Assembly (NCBI GenBank): GCA_963717195.1
Contig: CAVQVR010000020.1
Coordinates: 124,001-188,000, forward strand
Direction: 5' to 3'
Length of the DNA stretch: 64,000 nt
Source: JACDAE01 sp963717195
GTDB lineage: Bacteria > Chloroflexota > Ktedonobacteria > Ktedonobacterales > Ktedonobacteraceae
The notes under the pieces were generated by a model. That model was not told where the DNA came from. It was given only the letters and a program-made list of their open reading frames with translations, and did not search any database. The position numbers and the translations under genes were made by a program. Shown piece by piece: positions 17,954 through 27,572 of the stretch. How positions within the stretch are numbered: position 1 is the first letter of the stretch; each line of letters opens with the position of its first letter.

Positions 17954-19801
17954 ATGACGACAGTTGCAACTGCCGTGAAGAAAAAGGAAAAGATTTTACC
18001 CCACGAAGACCTCAACCAATCGGTACTGTTGTGGCACAAAGTTGCTCTGGGAGCCGTGCTCGCTATTTCTGTCTTTTTCAACTTTTTCGCTCTGGATAAG
18101 CAAGACTTTTTTGAATACTATTATGGGGCTGCGGTTAAAAGCATGCTCACAAACTGGCATAATTTTTTCTTTGCATCGTTTGACCCTGGTGGCTTTCTGG
18201 CGATTGATAAACCACCGCTCGGCTTCTGGGTACAGGTGCTTAGTGCCAGGCTTTTTGGTTTCTCAGTGTTTAGTGTACTACTTCCTGAAGCGATAGCAGG
18301 AGTGCTGGCGGTCGCGCTGATTTTTCACCTGGTGCGCCGTATCTTTGGCCCTCTCGCGGGCTTGATTGCAGCTCTGGTGCTGGCCCTCTCGCCCATCAGC
18401 GTAGTCACCAATCGTAATGATCTCATAGATAGTCTGCTGGTCCTGACTTTACTGCTGGCGGTGTGGATGGTGAGCAAAGCCGCAGAGACTGGCCAGCTAC
18501 GCTGGCTCTGTCTGAGTGCGGTCATGGTCGGGCTTGGCTTCAATATCAAATATCTCCAGGCCTACATGGTAGTGCCAGCGCTTGGCCTGGTCTATTTGCT
18601 AGGCACATCGGTGCGTTGGCGGACTAAGCTCGGCCATCTCGCACTTGCACTGGTAATCTTGCTGCTGCTCTCACTCTCCTGGGCAACAATCGTTGATCTA
18701 ACCCCAGCCAGCCAGCGACCCCATATCAATTCAATCGCAACAGACTCGGAGTTGGGCCTCGCCTTTGGCTATAATGGTACCTTCCGTCTGAATGCCGACA
18801 GTCAAGTTGTAAACAACTGGGCATGGGAGATAGGCAGGCCAGGAGTAACACGTTTCTTTGAGCAGCCTGTGTCCGGGCAGATTAGTTGGCTCTTGCCGTT
18901 AGTATTGCTCAGCTTGTTGGTTTTGGCCGGCCACAGAAAGTGGCATCTGCCTCTTAACAGGCAACAGCAGGCACTCGTGCTCTGGGGAACCTGGTTATTC
19001 ACTATGCTTGTTTTCTTTAGCACCGCACATTTCTTCCACCTGTATTACCTGTCGATGCTCTCTCCAGCTATCGCCGCCCTGAGTGGAGCAGGAGTAGTGA
19101 CGATGTGGCAGAATTATGTTCATCGTGGTTGGCGTGGCTGGCTGCTACCCTATGCGTTGCTGATGACGGGACTCGCTCAGGTCTATTTTCTCACCCCTTT
19201 CCCAAAATGGAGCATCATACTTACTATAAGCGTTATTGTTCTCTATGCCCATATTGAGCTTACACTGGTGATCATGCGTTGGCGTTTCCAACCACAGTTG
19301 CGGAGAGTTGCCATGATCATCGCGGGTCTGGGGTTACTGGGCCTCTTATTGGCTCCAATGGTCTGGATTGTCATTCCTATCAGACAACCAGGTAGAGCCT
19401 TTCCTATGGCAGGACCACCAGAACGGCTGACTCACCTCTCTTCAATTCCTGTTGATCCAGTATTGGTAGATTACCTGTTAGCCCATAAGGGTAAGGCAAC
19501 GTTCCTGTTCGCAACCGTGTACTCGGAAGAGGCGGCCCCGTTTATCATGGATACAGGGTTGCCCTTCATGGCACTGGGCGGCTATAATGGCGGTCGCAGC
19601 TATCTAACACGCGATCAACTCATCCAGCAAATTAATCAAGGCATCGTGCGCTTTTTCCTGCTGCCTTGGAGCCGTGATCCAGCCGTATACTGGGTTATCA
19701 CCCATTGTGCAATAGTGCCAGGGAACCACTGGCAATCGCACAATGCAGCAAGCTATATTGTGGATGAGCTACCCCTATATGACTGCGCTCGGCACACCTG
19801 A
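17954..19801 (+). CDS. GT39/PMT-type membrane glycosyltransferase (YkcB-like)
   Basis: The 615-residue protein has an N-terminal cytoplasmic stretch followed by about ten transmembrane segments. The first extracytoplasmic loop holds FFEYYYGAAVKSM and the family motif IDKPPLGFW. A soluble C-terminal domain follows (HKGKATFLFATVYSEEAAPF, then LGGYNGGRSYLT). Such enzymes transfer sugars from polyprenyl-phosphate donors to envelope lipids or proteins. GGAGG at 17,941 lies 8 nt before the ATG at 17,954; the frame stays open further upstream to a TTG at 17,834, but there is no ribosome-binding site there. The acceptor is unknown. Confidence 0.82.
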   Translation: MTTVATAVKKKEKILPHEDLNQSVLLWHKVALGAVLAISVFFNFFALDKQDFFEYYYGAAVKSMLTNWHNFFFASFDPGGFLAIDKPPLGFWVQVLSARLFGFSVFSVLLPEAIAGVLAVALIFHLVRRIFGPLAGLIAALVLALSPISVVTNRNDLIDSLLVLTLLLAVWMVSKAAETGQLRWLCLSAVMVGLGFNIKYLQAYMVVPALGLVYLLGTSVRWRTKLGHLALALVILLLLSLSWATIVDLTPASQRPHINSIATDSELGLAFGYNGTFRLNADSQVVNNWAWEIGRPGVTRFFEQPVSGQISWLLPLVLLSLLVLAGHRKWHLPLNRQQQALVLWGTWLFTMLVFFSTAHFFHLYYLSMLSPAIAALSGAGVVTMWQNYVHRGWRGWLLPYALLMTGLAQVYFLTPFPKWSIILTISVIVLYAHIELTLVIMRWRFQPQLRRVAMIIAGLGLLGLLLAPMVWIVIPIRQPGRAFPMAGPPERLTHLSSIPVDPVLVDYLLAHKGKATFLFATVYSEEAAPFIMDTGLPFMALGGYNGGRSYLTRDQLIQQINQGIVRFFLLPWSRDPAVYWVITHCAIVPGNHWQSHNAASYIVDELPLYDCARHT

Positions 19802-19888
19802 TCTCCAGGGAATTCACCGCAAAAATCGTATCCTCCCGGGCCTCGAAATTCCCATCATACGCGTCAATCACCCGGCTAATCAATACAA

Positions 19889-19982
19889 TGAAATATATCC
19901 ATTGCGTATCTTTCTATACTGGCGAGTAGATAGGAGTAGCATGAGCAGGGAAGATTTTTGTTTTAGTAGGAAAGGTATGAGA
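19889..19982 (+). promoter_or_regulatory. Leader of the first discoidin/collagen gene
   Basis: This stretch (ATCCATTGCGTATC...TAGTAGGAAAGG) is clearly related to the 182-nt leaders before the second and third paralogs (22,406 and 24,861), but more diverged. It contains the AGGAAAGG ribosome-binding site 7 nt before the ATG. Conservation across the three copies suggests the promoter was duplicated together with the gene. Confidence 0.55.
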
Positions 19983-22228
19983 ATGAGGCGTCAGATAATG
20001 TTCCTGGCGAAAAGCGTCATAGCCGTCGTAATGTTCATACTCTGTATAGGAGTCCCGGCGTATGCCAGTCATGCAGGCCACCTGGTCAGCTACGCGGCTC
20101 GGCCTGCTCGTCATGCAGTTCGGCCTGCTGGCTCTTCCCCCTGGACTTCGCTAGATATTGGCACGGTGGGGATGGCAGGTTCAACATCGTCAAATGGAGA
20201 TACGGTTACGGTTCAGGGATCGGGGACAGATATCTGGTCTACCGCCGATCAATTTCAGTATGCGTACCAGTCGTTGCAAGGCGATGGGGTATTATTTGCG
20301 CGTGTTGACAGCCAGACCGACTCCGATCCGTGGGCTAAGGCCGGGATCATGATTCGCAACACGCTCGACCCGAACTCGGCCTATGCCTTTGCGCTGGTGA
20401 GTCCTGGCAATGGCGTTGCCTTTCAGTCGCGTGTGAGCACGAGCGGTGTGAGTACCCATCAATTTGGAGCGTTGGTGCCGGCTCCCTACTGGCTTGAGTT
20501 GGTCAGGTCGGGGAATGTCTTTACGGCCTATGCGGCCAGCGATGGACAGAACTGGACGCAGGTGGGCACCCCACAGACCATCAGTATGAATAGCAATGTT
20601 TATATTGGTCTGGCGGTGACGGCGCATAATAATGCCGCGCTGAGCACGGCGGTGTTTTCCAACGTGAGTCCTTCGCCTAATCCCCTGCCAACGCCGTTCA
20701 CGGGGGTATCCAATCTGGCACTCAACGGGTCAGCGAGTGCATCGTCCTCTCTGCCGACGTTTGGAGCAGCCAATGCCATCGATGGAAATGGGGCAACATA
20801 CTGGGCCAATGCGCCCAATGATATCCATCCCTGGTTGCAGGTGGATTTAGGTACAGTCTATCCCATCAGCGAGGTCACGGCCCAATGGTTGGATAGCAAT
20901 ACGAGAACCTTCCGTGTGGATGGTTCAAGGGATGGAAAGGTGTGGACGACGATCAGTACGGTTACAAGCGATACCAATGCAACGAACAATCTGCCATTGA
21001 GTCCAGCCGTTATCGTTCGTTACCTTCGCCTGGTGATCCCGCAAAATGTCGGCCTGGTCTATCAGCTTGCTGAGTTTGGAGCCAGCGGAGGCGTCTCTGT
21101 ACCACCAGGACCACAGGGGGCTCAAGGACCATCGGGAACCCAGGGACCACAAGGGATTCCGGGACCACAAGGAACAGCGGGACCACAAGGAACAGCGGGA
21201 CCATTGGGGACTCAGGGACCACAAGGGATTCCGGGACTGCAAGGAACAGTGGGACCACAGGGAACAGCGGGACCATCGGGAGCCATCGATCGGGCACTCA
21301 ATCAGTTCGCTACTGCTTCTTCTAATTCTAATGACCCAGAGTCTAGCCCTGAGAATGCAGTAGATGGTGACATGACCACGTACTGGTCGTCAGGATCAAA
21401 TAATCCAGTTGAATGGTTGCAGGTTGATCTGGGAGCCCCGTATGCGGTCAACGAAGTGAAACTGGACTGGGTAGGGGATAATTATGCCCATAATTACCAA
21501 ATTCAGGTTTCCGATGATGGAACGACATGGTCGCCGATCTACAGTACCAGCAATGGTGCTGGCGGAGAAGAGGATTGGACCGGACTGAGTGGCTCAGGAC
21601 GCTACATCCGTCTCTATATCACTGATATACAGAGGAGTAGCCATTGGAATAACAGCCAACCTGACAAACCTGGCAACTGGTACCGCTATTACTCCGTTGC
21701 AGAGTTCCAGGTATACGGAAATGAGTTGGGACCACAGGGACCATCGGGAGATACAGGACCACAGGGACCACAGGGACCAGTGGGACAGCAAGGAGCGATT
21801 AGTTACAACCTGGCGCTCGGTCGCAACACAAGCGCTTCCAGTGGTTCCTCGACCAGTAATGCGGTGGACAATAATCTCAACACCTCCTGGTCCTCAGGCG
21901 CAAATAGTACTCCTGAATGGCTGCAAATCGATCTGGGGGCCAGAATGACATCAGCAGAGTGAGGCTTTTCTGGGGGACGGATTATGCATCAGGGTACCAG
22001 GTGCAGGTTTCTGATGATTCAACGTTCGCGACGTATACCAGCATCTATATTACCACAACTGCTATTGGCGGGATAGATGATCTGACTGCGTTGCTTCCTG
22101 GCTCAGGGCGCTACATCCGTGTGAATATGACTGCCCACCCGAATGCAGCTGTTACGCTTGACGAGGTTGAGGTGTATGGGTCTTACTCGGCTGTACAAAT
22201 GAACCCAATACTACCTCCCAACCCATAG
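19983..22228 (+). pseudogene. Secreted concanavalin-like / discoidin / collagen-like protein, copy A (frameshifted)
   Basis: The start at 19,983 is set by AGGAAAGG 7 nt upstream and by identity with copies B and C (MRRQIMFLA). Domains in order: signal peptide ending YAS; a His/Arg/Pro-rich linker; a concanavalin-like (DUF1349-type) domain (GTVGMAGSTSSNGD to ISMNSNVYIGLAVTAH); an F5/8 type C (discoidin) domain; about 20 Gly-X-Y collagen-like triplets (about 21,102-21,283); a second discoidin domain; a short collagen stretch; and a third discoidin domain. The frame breaks near 21,942 after WLQIDLGA and resumes as NDISRVRLFW in the next frame, consistent with loss of one base near a G5 run. It probably binds carbohydrate outside the cell. 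Confidence 0.8.
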
Positions 22229-22405
22229 TCGACTCTGTATTAGTATGGATTAGAAGGGACATCTGTGCATCCATAAAACCCTCCTATTGTTGGAGGTAGA
22301 GCTTAGCAAGAGATAAGCTCGCAAAAAAGAGATCTCTGAAAGACCTTTGAAAGACCTTTGAAGGAAGATTGAACGAGTTGAAAGCCCGCTTCAGTCCCCT
22401 TTAGA

Positions 22406-22587
22406 GGTCTTTTGTCTGCCAGAAGCGTATACCGCGCCTGCCATTTGTCCTCAATTTCTCCTAAAAATACAGCAGAGAGGGAGCATGGATAGAAATGTAT
22501 CCATTGTATATCTTTCTATACTGGTGAGTAGACAGGAGTAGTGTCAAGCAAGGAAGATTTTCATTGTATAGTAGGAAAGGTACGGGA
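22406..22587 (+). repeat. 182-nt leader repeat, copy before gene B
   Basis: The sequence from GGTCTTTTGTCTGCCAGAAG to the ATG of gene B is repeated with only a few substitutions and the same length at 24,861-25,042. It carries the end of a terminator-like T-run, an AT-rich promoter-like section (ATTGTATATCTTTCTATACT) and the ribosome-binding site AGGAAAGG. Confidence 0.8.
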
Positions 22588-24795
22588 ATGAGGCGTCAGA
22601 TAATGTTCCTGGCGAAAAGCGTCATAGCCGTCGTAATGTTCATACTCTGTATAGGAGTCCCGGCGTATGCCAGTCATGCAGGCCACCTGGTCAGCTACGC
22701 GGCTCGGCCTGCTCGTCATGCAGTTCGGCCTGCTGGCTCTTCCCCCTGGACTTCGCTAGATATTGGCACGGTGGGGATGGCAGGTTCAACATCGTCAAAT
22801 GGAGATACGGTTACGGTTCAGGGATCGGGGGCAGATATCTGGGCTCTTGCCGATCAATTTCAGTATGCGTACCAGCCGTTGCAAGGCGATGGGGTATTAT
22901 TTGCGCGTGTTGACAGCCAGACCGACTCCGATCCGTGGGCCAAGGCCGGGATCATGATTCGCAACACGCTCGACCCGAACTCGGCCTACGCCTTTGCGCT
23001 GGTGAGTCCTGGCAATGGCGTTGCCTTTCAGTCGCGTGTGAGCACGAGCGGTGTGAGTACTCATCAATTTGGAGCGTTGGTGCCAGCTCCCTACTGGCTG
23101 GAGCTGGTCAGGTCGGGAAATATCTTTACGGCCTATGCGGCCAGCGATGGACAGAACTGGACGCAGGTGGGCACCCCACAGACCATCAGTATGAATAGCA
23201 ATGTCTACATTGGTCTGGCGGTGACGGCGCATAATAATGCCGCGCTGAGCACGGCGGTGTTTTCCAACATAAGTCCTTCGCCTAATCCCCTGCCGACTCC
23301 GCTCACGGGGGTATCCAATCTGGCACTCAACAGGTCAGCGAGTGCATCGTCCTCGCTGCCGACGTTTGGAGCAGCCAATGCCATCGATGGAAATGGGGCA
23401 ACATACTGGGCCAATGCGCCCAATGATACCCATCCCTGGTTGCAGGTGGATCTGGGCACACTTTATCCCATCAGCGAGGTCACGCTACAATGGTTGGATA
23501 GCAATACGAGAACCTTCCGCGTGGATGGCTCGACGGATGGGAATGTGTGGAACACGGTCGGCACGGTTACAAGCGATACCAATGCAACGAACAATCTGCC
23601 ATTGAGTCCAGCCGTTATCGTTCGTTACCTTCGCCTGGTGATCCCACAAAATGTCGGCCTGGTCTATCAGCTTGCCGAGTTTGGAGCCATCGGAGGCATC
23701 TCTGTACCATTGGGACCGCAAGGAACAGTGGGACCGCAGGGAACAGTGGGACCGCAGGGAACAGTGGGACCGCAGGGAACAGTGGGGCCGCAAGGAGCTC
23801 AGGGGCCACAAGGAACAGTGGGACCGCAAGGAACAGTGGGACCGCAGGGAGCTCAGGGGCCACAGGGAGCTCAGGGGCCATCGGGAGCCATCGATCTTGC
23901 GCTCAACCGCCCTGTCGAAGCTTCTACTGACGGCGGTGAAGGTCTTATTGCCCAGAATGCAGTAGATGGTGACTTCAACACGTACTGGCAGTCAGGATCA
24001 ACTACGTCACCTGACTGGTTGCAGGTTGATCTGGGAGGCATGTATGCGATCAATGAAGTGAAACTGTACTGGGGAGCTTATGCCAGGGATTATCAAATTC
24101 AGGTTTCCAATGATGGAACAACATGGTCGCCGATCTATAGTACCACCAATGGTGCTGGCGGAGAAGAGGATTGGACCGGACTGAGTGGCTCAGGACGCTA
24201 CGTCCGTGTGTATATGACTGGATATGATGTCGATGATCAATATTATTCCATTGCAGAGTTCCAGGTATACGGAAGCCCAATGGGAACAGCGGGACCAGAA
24301 GGCGATGCAGGGCCACAGGGAGCGCAGGGAGCGCAGGGACCACAAGGATTGATCAGTCACAACCTGGCGCTGGGTCGCGACGCAAGCGCTTTCTCAAGTA
24401 GCATTGACGCCGGGCCTGGTAATGCCGTGGACAACGACATCAATACCTCCTGGTTATCAGGCACAGGTAGTACCACCCAGTGGTTTGCAGTCGATCTGGG
24501 GGATACGTACAACATCAACGAAGTGAAGCTTTTCTGGAATGGGCCGAATTTTGCGTCGGATTACCAAATTCAAGTTTCTAACGATACCATAAATTGGACG
24601 ACCCTTTACAGTACCATAGATGGTGCGGGTGGAATAGAGGATCTGTCCGGATTGAGTGGTTCAGGGCGCTACATCCGTGTGTACATGACGGTCCCAGTGA
24701 ATGCGGCTGTTGGGTTTGACGAGTTTCAGGCGGATGGGACTCCTATAATGTCACCAGTAGTGTCACAACCAACTCCGACGCCAACTGTTGTGTAG
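22588..24795 (+). CDS. Secreted concanavalin-like / discoidin / collagen-like protein, copy B (intact)
   Basis: This is the only uninterrupted member of the array (735 residues). Approximate layout: signal peptide 1-27, concanavalin-like domain 50-235, F5/8C discoidin 1 at 250-375, collagen-like repeat 378-435, discoidin 2 at 437-570, short Gly-X-Y stretch 572-595, discoidin 3 at 597-725. The collagen section is a minisatellite of nearly identical 18-nt units (GPQGTV and GPQGAQ hexamers). Discoidin domains bind glycans or lipids and the Gly-X-Y part should trimerise, giving a multivalent surface or matrix adhesin. No cell-wall anchor or transmembrane segment is seen at the C-terminus. The start at 22,588 is fixed by AGGAAAGG 7 nt upstream. 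Confidence 0.85.
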   Translation: MRRQIMFLAKSVIAVVMFILCIGVPAYASHAGHLVSYAARPARHAVRPAGSSPWTSLDIGTVGMAGSTSSNGDTVTVQGSGADIWALADQFQYAYQPLQGDGVLFARVDSQTDSDPWAKAGIMIRNTLDPNSAYAFALVSPGNGVAFQSRVSTSGVSTHQFGALVPAPYWLELVRSGNIFTAYAASDGQNWTQVGTPQTISMNSNVYIGLAVTAHNNAALSTAVFSNISPSPNPLPTPLTGVSNLALNRSASASSSLPTFGAANAIDGNGATYWANAPNDTHPWLQVDLGTLYPISEVTLQWLDSNTRTFRVDGSTDGNVWNTVGTVTSDTNATNNLPLSPAVIVRYLRLVIPQNVGLVYQLAEFGAIGGISVPLGPQGTVGPQGTVGPQGTVGPQGTVGPQGAQGPQGTVGPQGTVGPQGAQGPQGAQGPSGAIDLALNRPVEASTDGGEGLIAQNAVDGDFNTYWQSGSTTSPDWLQVDLGGMYAINEVKLYWGAYARDYQIQVSNDGTTWSPIYSTTNGAGGEEDWTGLSGSGRYVRVYMTGYDVDDQYYSIAEFQVYGSPMGTAGPEGDAGPQGAQGAQGPQGLISHNLALGRDASAFSSSIDAGPGNAVDNDINTSWLSGTGSTTQWFAVDLGDTYNINEVKLFWNGPNFASDYQIQVSNDTINWTTLYSTIDGAGGIEDLSGLSGSGRYIRVYMTVPVNAAVGFDEFQADGTPIMSPVVSQPTPTPTVV

Positions 24796-24831
24796 TTGAT
24801 CCTGCATAGATATGGATCGGAGAGGCTCTTT

Positions 24832-24868
24832 GACCTTGCGGGGGAAACGTTCCCCCGCAAGGTCTTTT
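24832..24868 (+). terminator. Intrinsic terminator after copy B
   Basis: GACCTTGCGGGGGAA at 24,832 pairs perfectly with TTCCCCCGCAAGGTC at 24,850-24,864 around an ACG loop and is followed by TTTT. It lies 37 nt after the stop of copy B, and shows that B and C are separate transcription units. Confidence 0.85.
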
Positions 24869-25042
24869 GTCTGCCAGAAGCGTATACCGCGCCCGCCATT
24901 TGCCCTCAATTTCTCCTAAAAATACAGCAGAGAGGGAGCATGGATAGAAATGTATCCATTGTATATCTTTCTATACTGGTGAGTAGACAGGAGTAGTGTC
25001 AAGCAAGGAAGATTTTCATTGTATGTTAGGAAAGGTACGGGA
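24861..25042 (+). repeat. 182-nt leader repeat, copy before gene C
   Basis: It is the same length as, and nearly identical to, 22,406-22,587. It begins within the descending arm of the terminator and runs to the ATG of gene C, including AGGAAAGG. This marks the probable duplication unit: terminator tail, promoter and gene. Confidence 0.8.
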
Positions 25043-27398
25043 ATGAGGCGTCAGATAATGTTCCTGGCGACAAATGTCATAGCAGTTGTGTTACTAACAC
25101 TATGTATGAATGCTCCGGCGTATGCCAGCCATGTAGTTCGGCCCGCTCATCATGTAGTTCGGCCTGCCCGCAATGCGGTTCAGCATGCCCATCATGCGGT
25201 TCGGCCTGCTGACTCTTCCCCCTGGAGTTCACAAGACATTGGCACGGTGGGGATGGCAGGTTCAACATCGTCAAATGGAGATACGGTTACGGTTCAGGGA
25301 TCGGGGGCAGATATCTGGGCTCTTGCCGATCAATTTCAGTATGCGTACCAGCCGTTGCAAGGCGATGGGGTATTATTTGCGCGTGTTGACAGCCAGACCG
25401 TCTCCGATCCATGGGCCAAGGCCGGGATCATGATTCGCAACACGCTCGATCCGAACTCGGCCTACGCCTTTGCGCTGGTGAGTCCTGGCAATGGCGTTGC
25501 CTTTCAGTCGCGTGTGAGCGCGGGTGGTGTGAGTACCCATCAGTTTGGAGCGTTGGTGCCAGCTCCCTACTGGCTTGAGTTGGTCAGGTCGGGGAATGTC
25601 TTTACGGCCTATGCGGCCAGCGATGGACAGAACTGGACGCAGGTGGGCACCCCACAGACCATCAGTATGAGTAGCAATGTCTACATTGGTCTGGCGGTGA
25701 CGGCGCATAATAATGCCGCGCTGAGCACGGCGGTGTTTTCCAACATAAGTCCTTCGCCCAATCCCCTGCCGACTCCGCTCACGGGGGTATCCAATCTGGC
25801 ACTCAATGGGTCGGCGAGTGCATCGTCCTCTCTGCCGACATTTGGAGCAGCCAATGCCATCGATGGAAATGGGGCAACATACTGGGCCAATGCGCCCAAT
25901 GATCCCCATCCCTGGCTCCAGGTGGATCTGGGCATGGTTTATCCCATCACCGAGGTTACAGTACAATGGTTGGATAGCAATACGAGAACCTTCCGCGTGG
26001 ATGGCTCGAATGATGGGAATGTATGGACAACGCTCAGCACGGTTACAAACGATACCAATGTAACTGATAGTCTGACGTTAAGCCAACCAGCCGTCACGCG
26101 TTATCTTCGCCTGGTGATCCCACAAAATGTTGGCCTGGTCTATCAGATTGCCGAGTTTGAAGTCAGCGGAGGGATCTCTGTACCACCAGGACCACAGGGA
26201 ACCCAGGGACCGCCGGGAGGTCAGGGACCACAGGGAACCCAGGGACCGCCGGGAGGTCAGGGACCACAGGGAACCCAGGGACTACCGGGAGATCAAGGAC
26301 CACAGGGAACCCAGGGTGCTCCAGGAATTCAGGGTGGACCAGGGACGCAAGGGCCATCAGGAGTGATTAATCTGGCGCTTCACCGTCCTGCTATTGCTTC
26401 AACAACGCGGGGTCCAGATTATGGTGCCGCTGAGGCAGTAGATGGTAACTATGAGACGCGTTGGTCATCAGCAAAAAGGAGTAATGATGAGTGGTTGCAG
26501 GTTGATCTGGGTGCCTCATATGCCATCAACGAAGTGAAACTGTACTGGGGATGGCAGGCATATGCCACGAATTACCAGATCTGGACCTCCAACGATAACA
26601 TGAACTGGTCGTGGATCTACAGTACTAGTAACGGCAATGGCAGAGAAGAGGATCTAACGGGACTGAGTGGTTCAGGGCGTTACATTACTCTCAGTTATTA
26701 CCGATCTGAACTGTAAAATTACGCATGCGATTGGAAAGAATGCCCCTAATGCAGGAATTGTGGCTGCATGCGACCTAAAGAATAACGCGAAAGGTCTGCC
26801 AGGGGTTGGAAAGACTGGTCCAGCCAATCCGAGTACGGATCCCGAGCCCAACTCGGCGAATTATTATTCTGTCAGAGAGTTCGAGGTATACGGAAACGCA
26901 GTAGGAGCAAAAGGCTCAGCGGGCGATTTAGGCTTCCAGGGGCCGCAGGGAGATCAGGGACCGCAGGGACCAGTAACTCCCAATCTGGTGCTCGGTCGCA
27001 ATACAAGCGCATCCTCGACGTTTATTGATAGCAGTTCCAGTAATGCGGTAGATGGTACTATCAACACCTCCTGGTTATCAGGCGCAAATAGTACTCCTGA
27101 GTGGTTGCAAATTGATCTGGGGGCTACGTATACTGTCAGGGAAGTGAAGCTTTTCTGGGCTGGGGGGGACTATGCGACGGGTTACCGGATTCAAGTTTCT
27201 GATGATCCGACGTTCACGACGGATATTAACACCATCTACACTACCACAAGTGGTAGTGGTGGGATAGAGGATCTGACCTTACTAGAAGGTTCAGGCCAAT
27301 ATATCCGTGTGAATATGACCACCCATCCGAATGCGTCTGTCGCGCTTGCTGAGGTTCAGGTGTACGGGTATCCCACCTCAGCGGCAGTAGGATGGTAG
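25043..27398 (+). pseudogene. Secreted concanavalin-like / discoidin / collagen-like protein, copy C (frameshifted)
   Basis: It has the same domain order as copies A and B, but after the signal peptide there are about five repeats of a His-Val/Ala-Val-Arg-Pro-Ala unit. The collagen-like block (about 26,182-26,363) has more GPPG triplets than in the sister copies. The frame closes at 26,716 after RYITLSYY. The downstream frame continues with ITDLNCKITHAIGKN, the rest of discoidin 2, a short Gly-X-Y stretch and discoidin 3. The shift lies near 26,690. The insert DLNCKITHAIGKNAPNAGIV within discoidin 2 has no counterpart in A or B. The start at 25,043 is chosen by the shared ribosome-binding site. 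Confidence 0.78.
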
Positions 27399-27455
27399 TA
27401 AGGTCAGGAATGTTCTGGAGATAGAGGATCTCACAGAGTCTAACAGGTACACACA

Positions 27456-27491
27456 AAAACATGAGGCACTCTTCGGAGTGTCTCATGTTTT
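27456..27491 (+). terminator. Hairpin terminator after copy C
   Basis: AAAACATGAGGCACTC at 27,456 pairs with GAGTGTCTCATGTTTT at 27,476-27,491 around a TTCG tetraloop, with one mispair. The A-run/T-run flanks make it a likely bidirectional intrinsic terminator. Confidence 0.8.
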
Positions 27492-27500
27492 CATACTCAC

Positions 27501-27530
27501 TCGACGTCTGTATGCTAACCTTTGTATAAT
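27501..27530 (+). promoter_or_regulatory. Promoter of the DUF1611 gene
   Basis: TATAAT at 27,525-27,530 is a perfect -10 box. TCGACG at 27,501-27,506 (4 of 6 match to TTGACA) lies 18 nt upstream. Transcription would begin about 35 nt before the ATG at 27,573. Confidence 0.55.
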
Positions 27531-27572
27531 AACCTGGGTCTCACTTTTTCACAGGCAAGGAGTAGCAGGCGT

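Noticed and set aside
19743..19982. Upstream extension of copy A's frame into the end of the GT39 gene
   Set aside because: The ribosome-binding site and identity with copies B and C place the start at 19,983.
21010..21297. Antisense frames over the collagen repeats (Val/Pro/Leu-rich and Trp/Ser-rich)
   Set aside because: They are mirror images of the low-complexity Gly-X-Y codons and have no start signals.
21094..26363. Regular short repeats that could look like a CRISPR array
   Set aside because: The units are 18-nt in-frame Gly-X-Y codons without unique spacers; they encode collagen-like protein segments.
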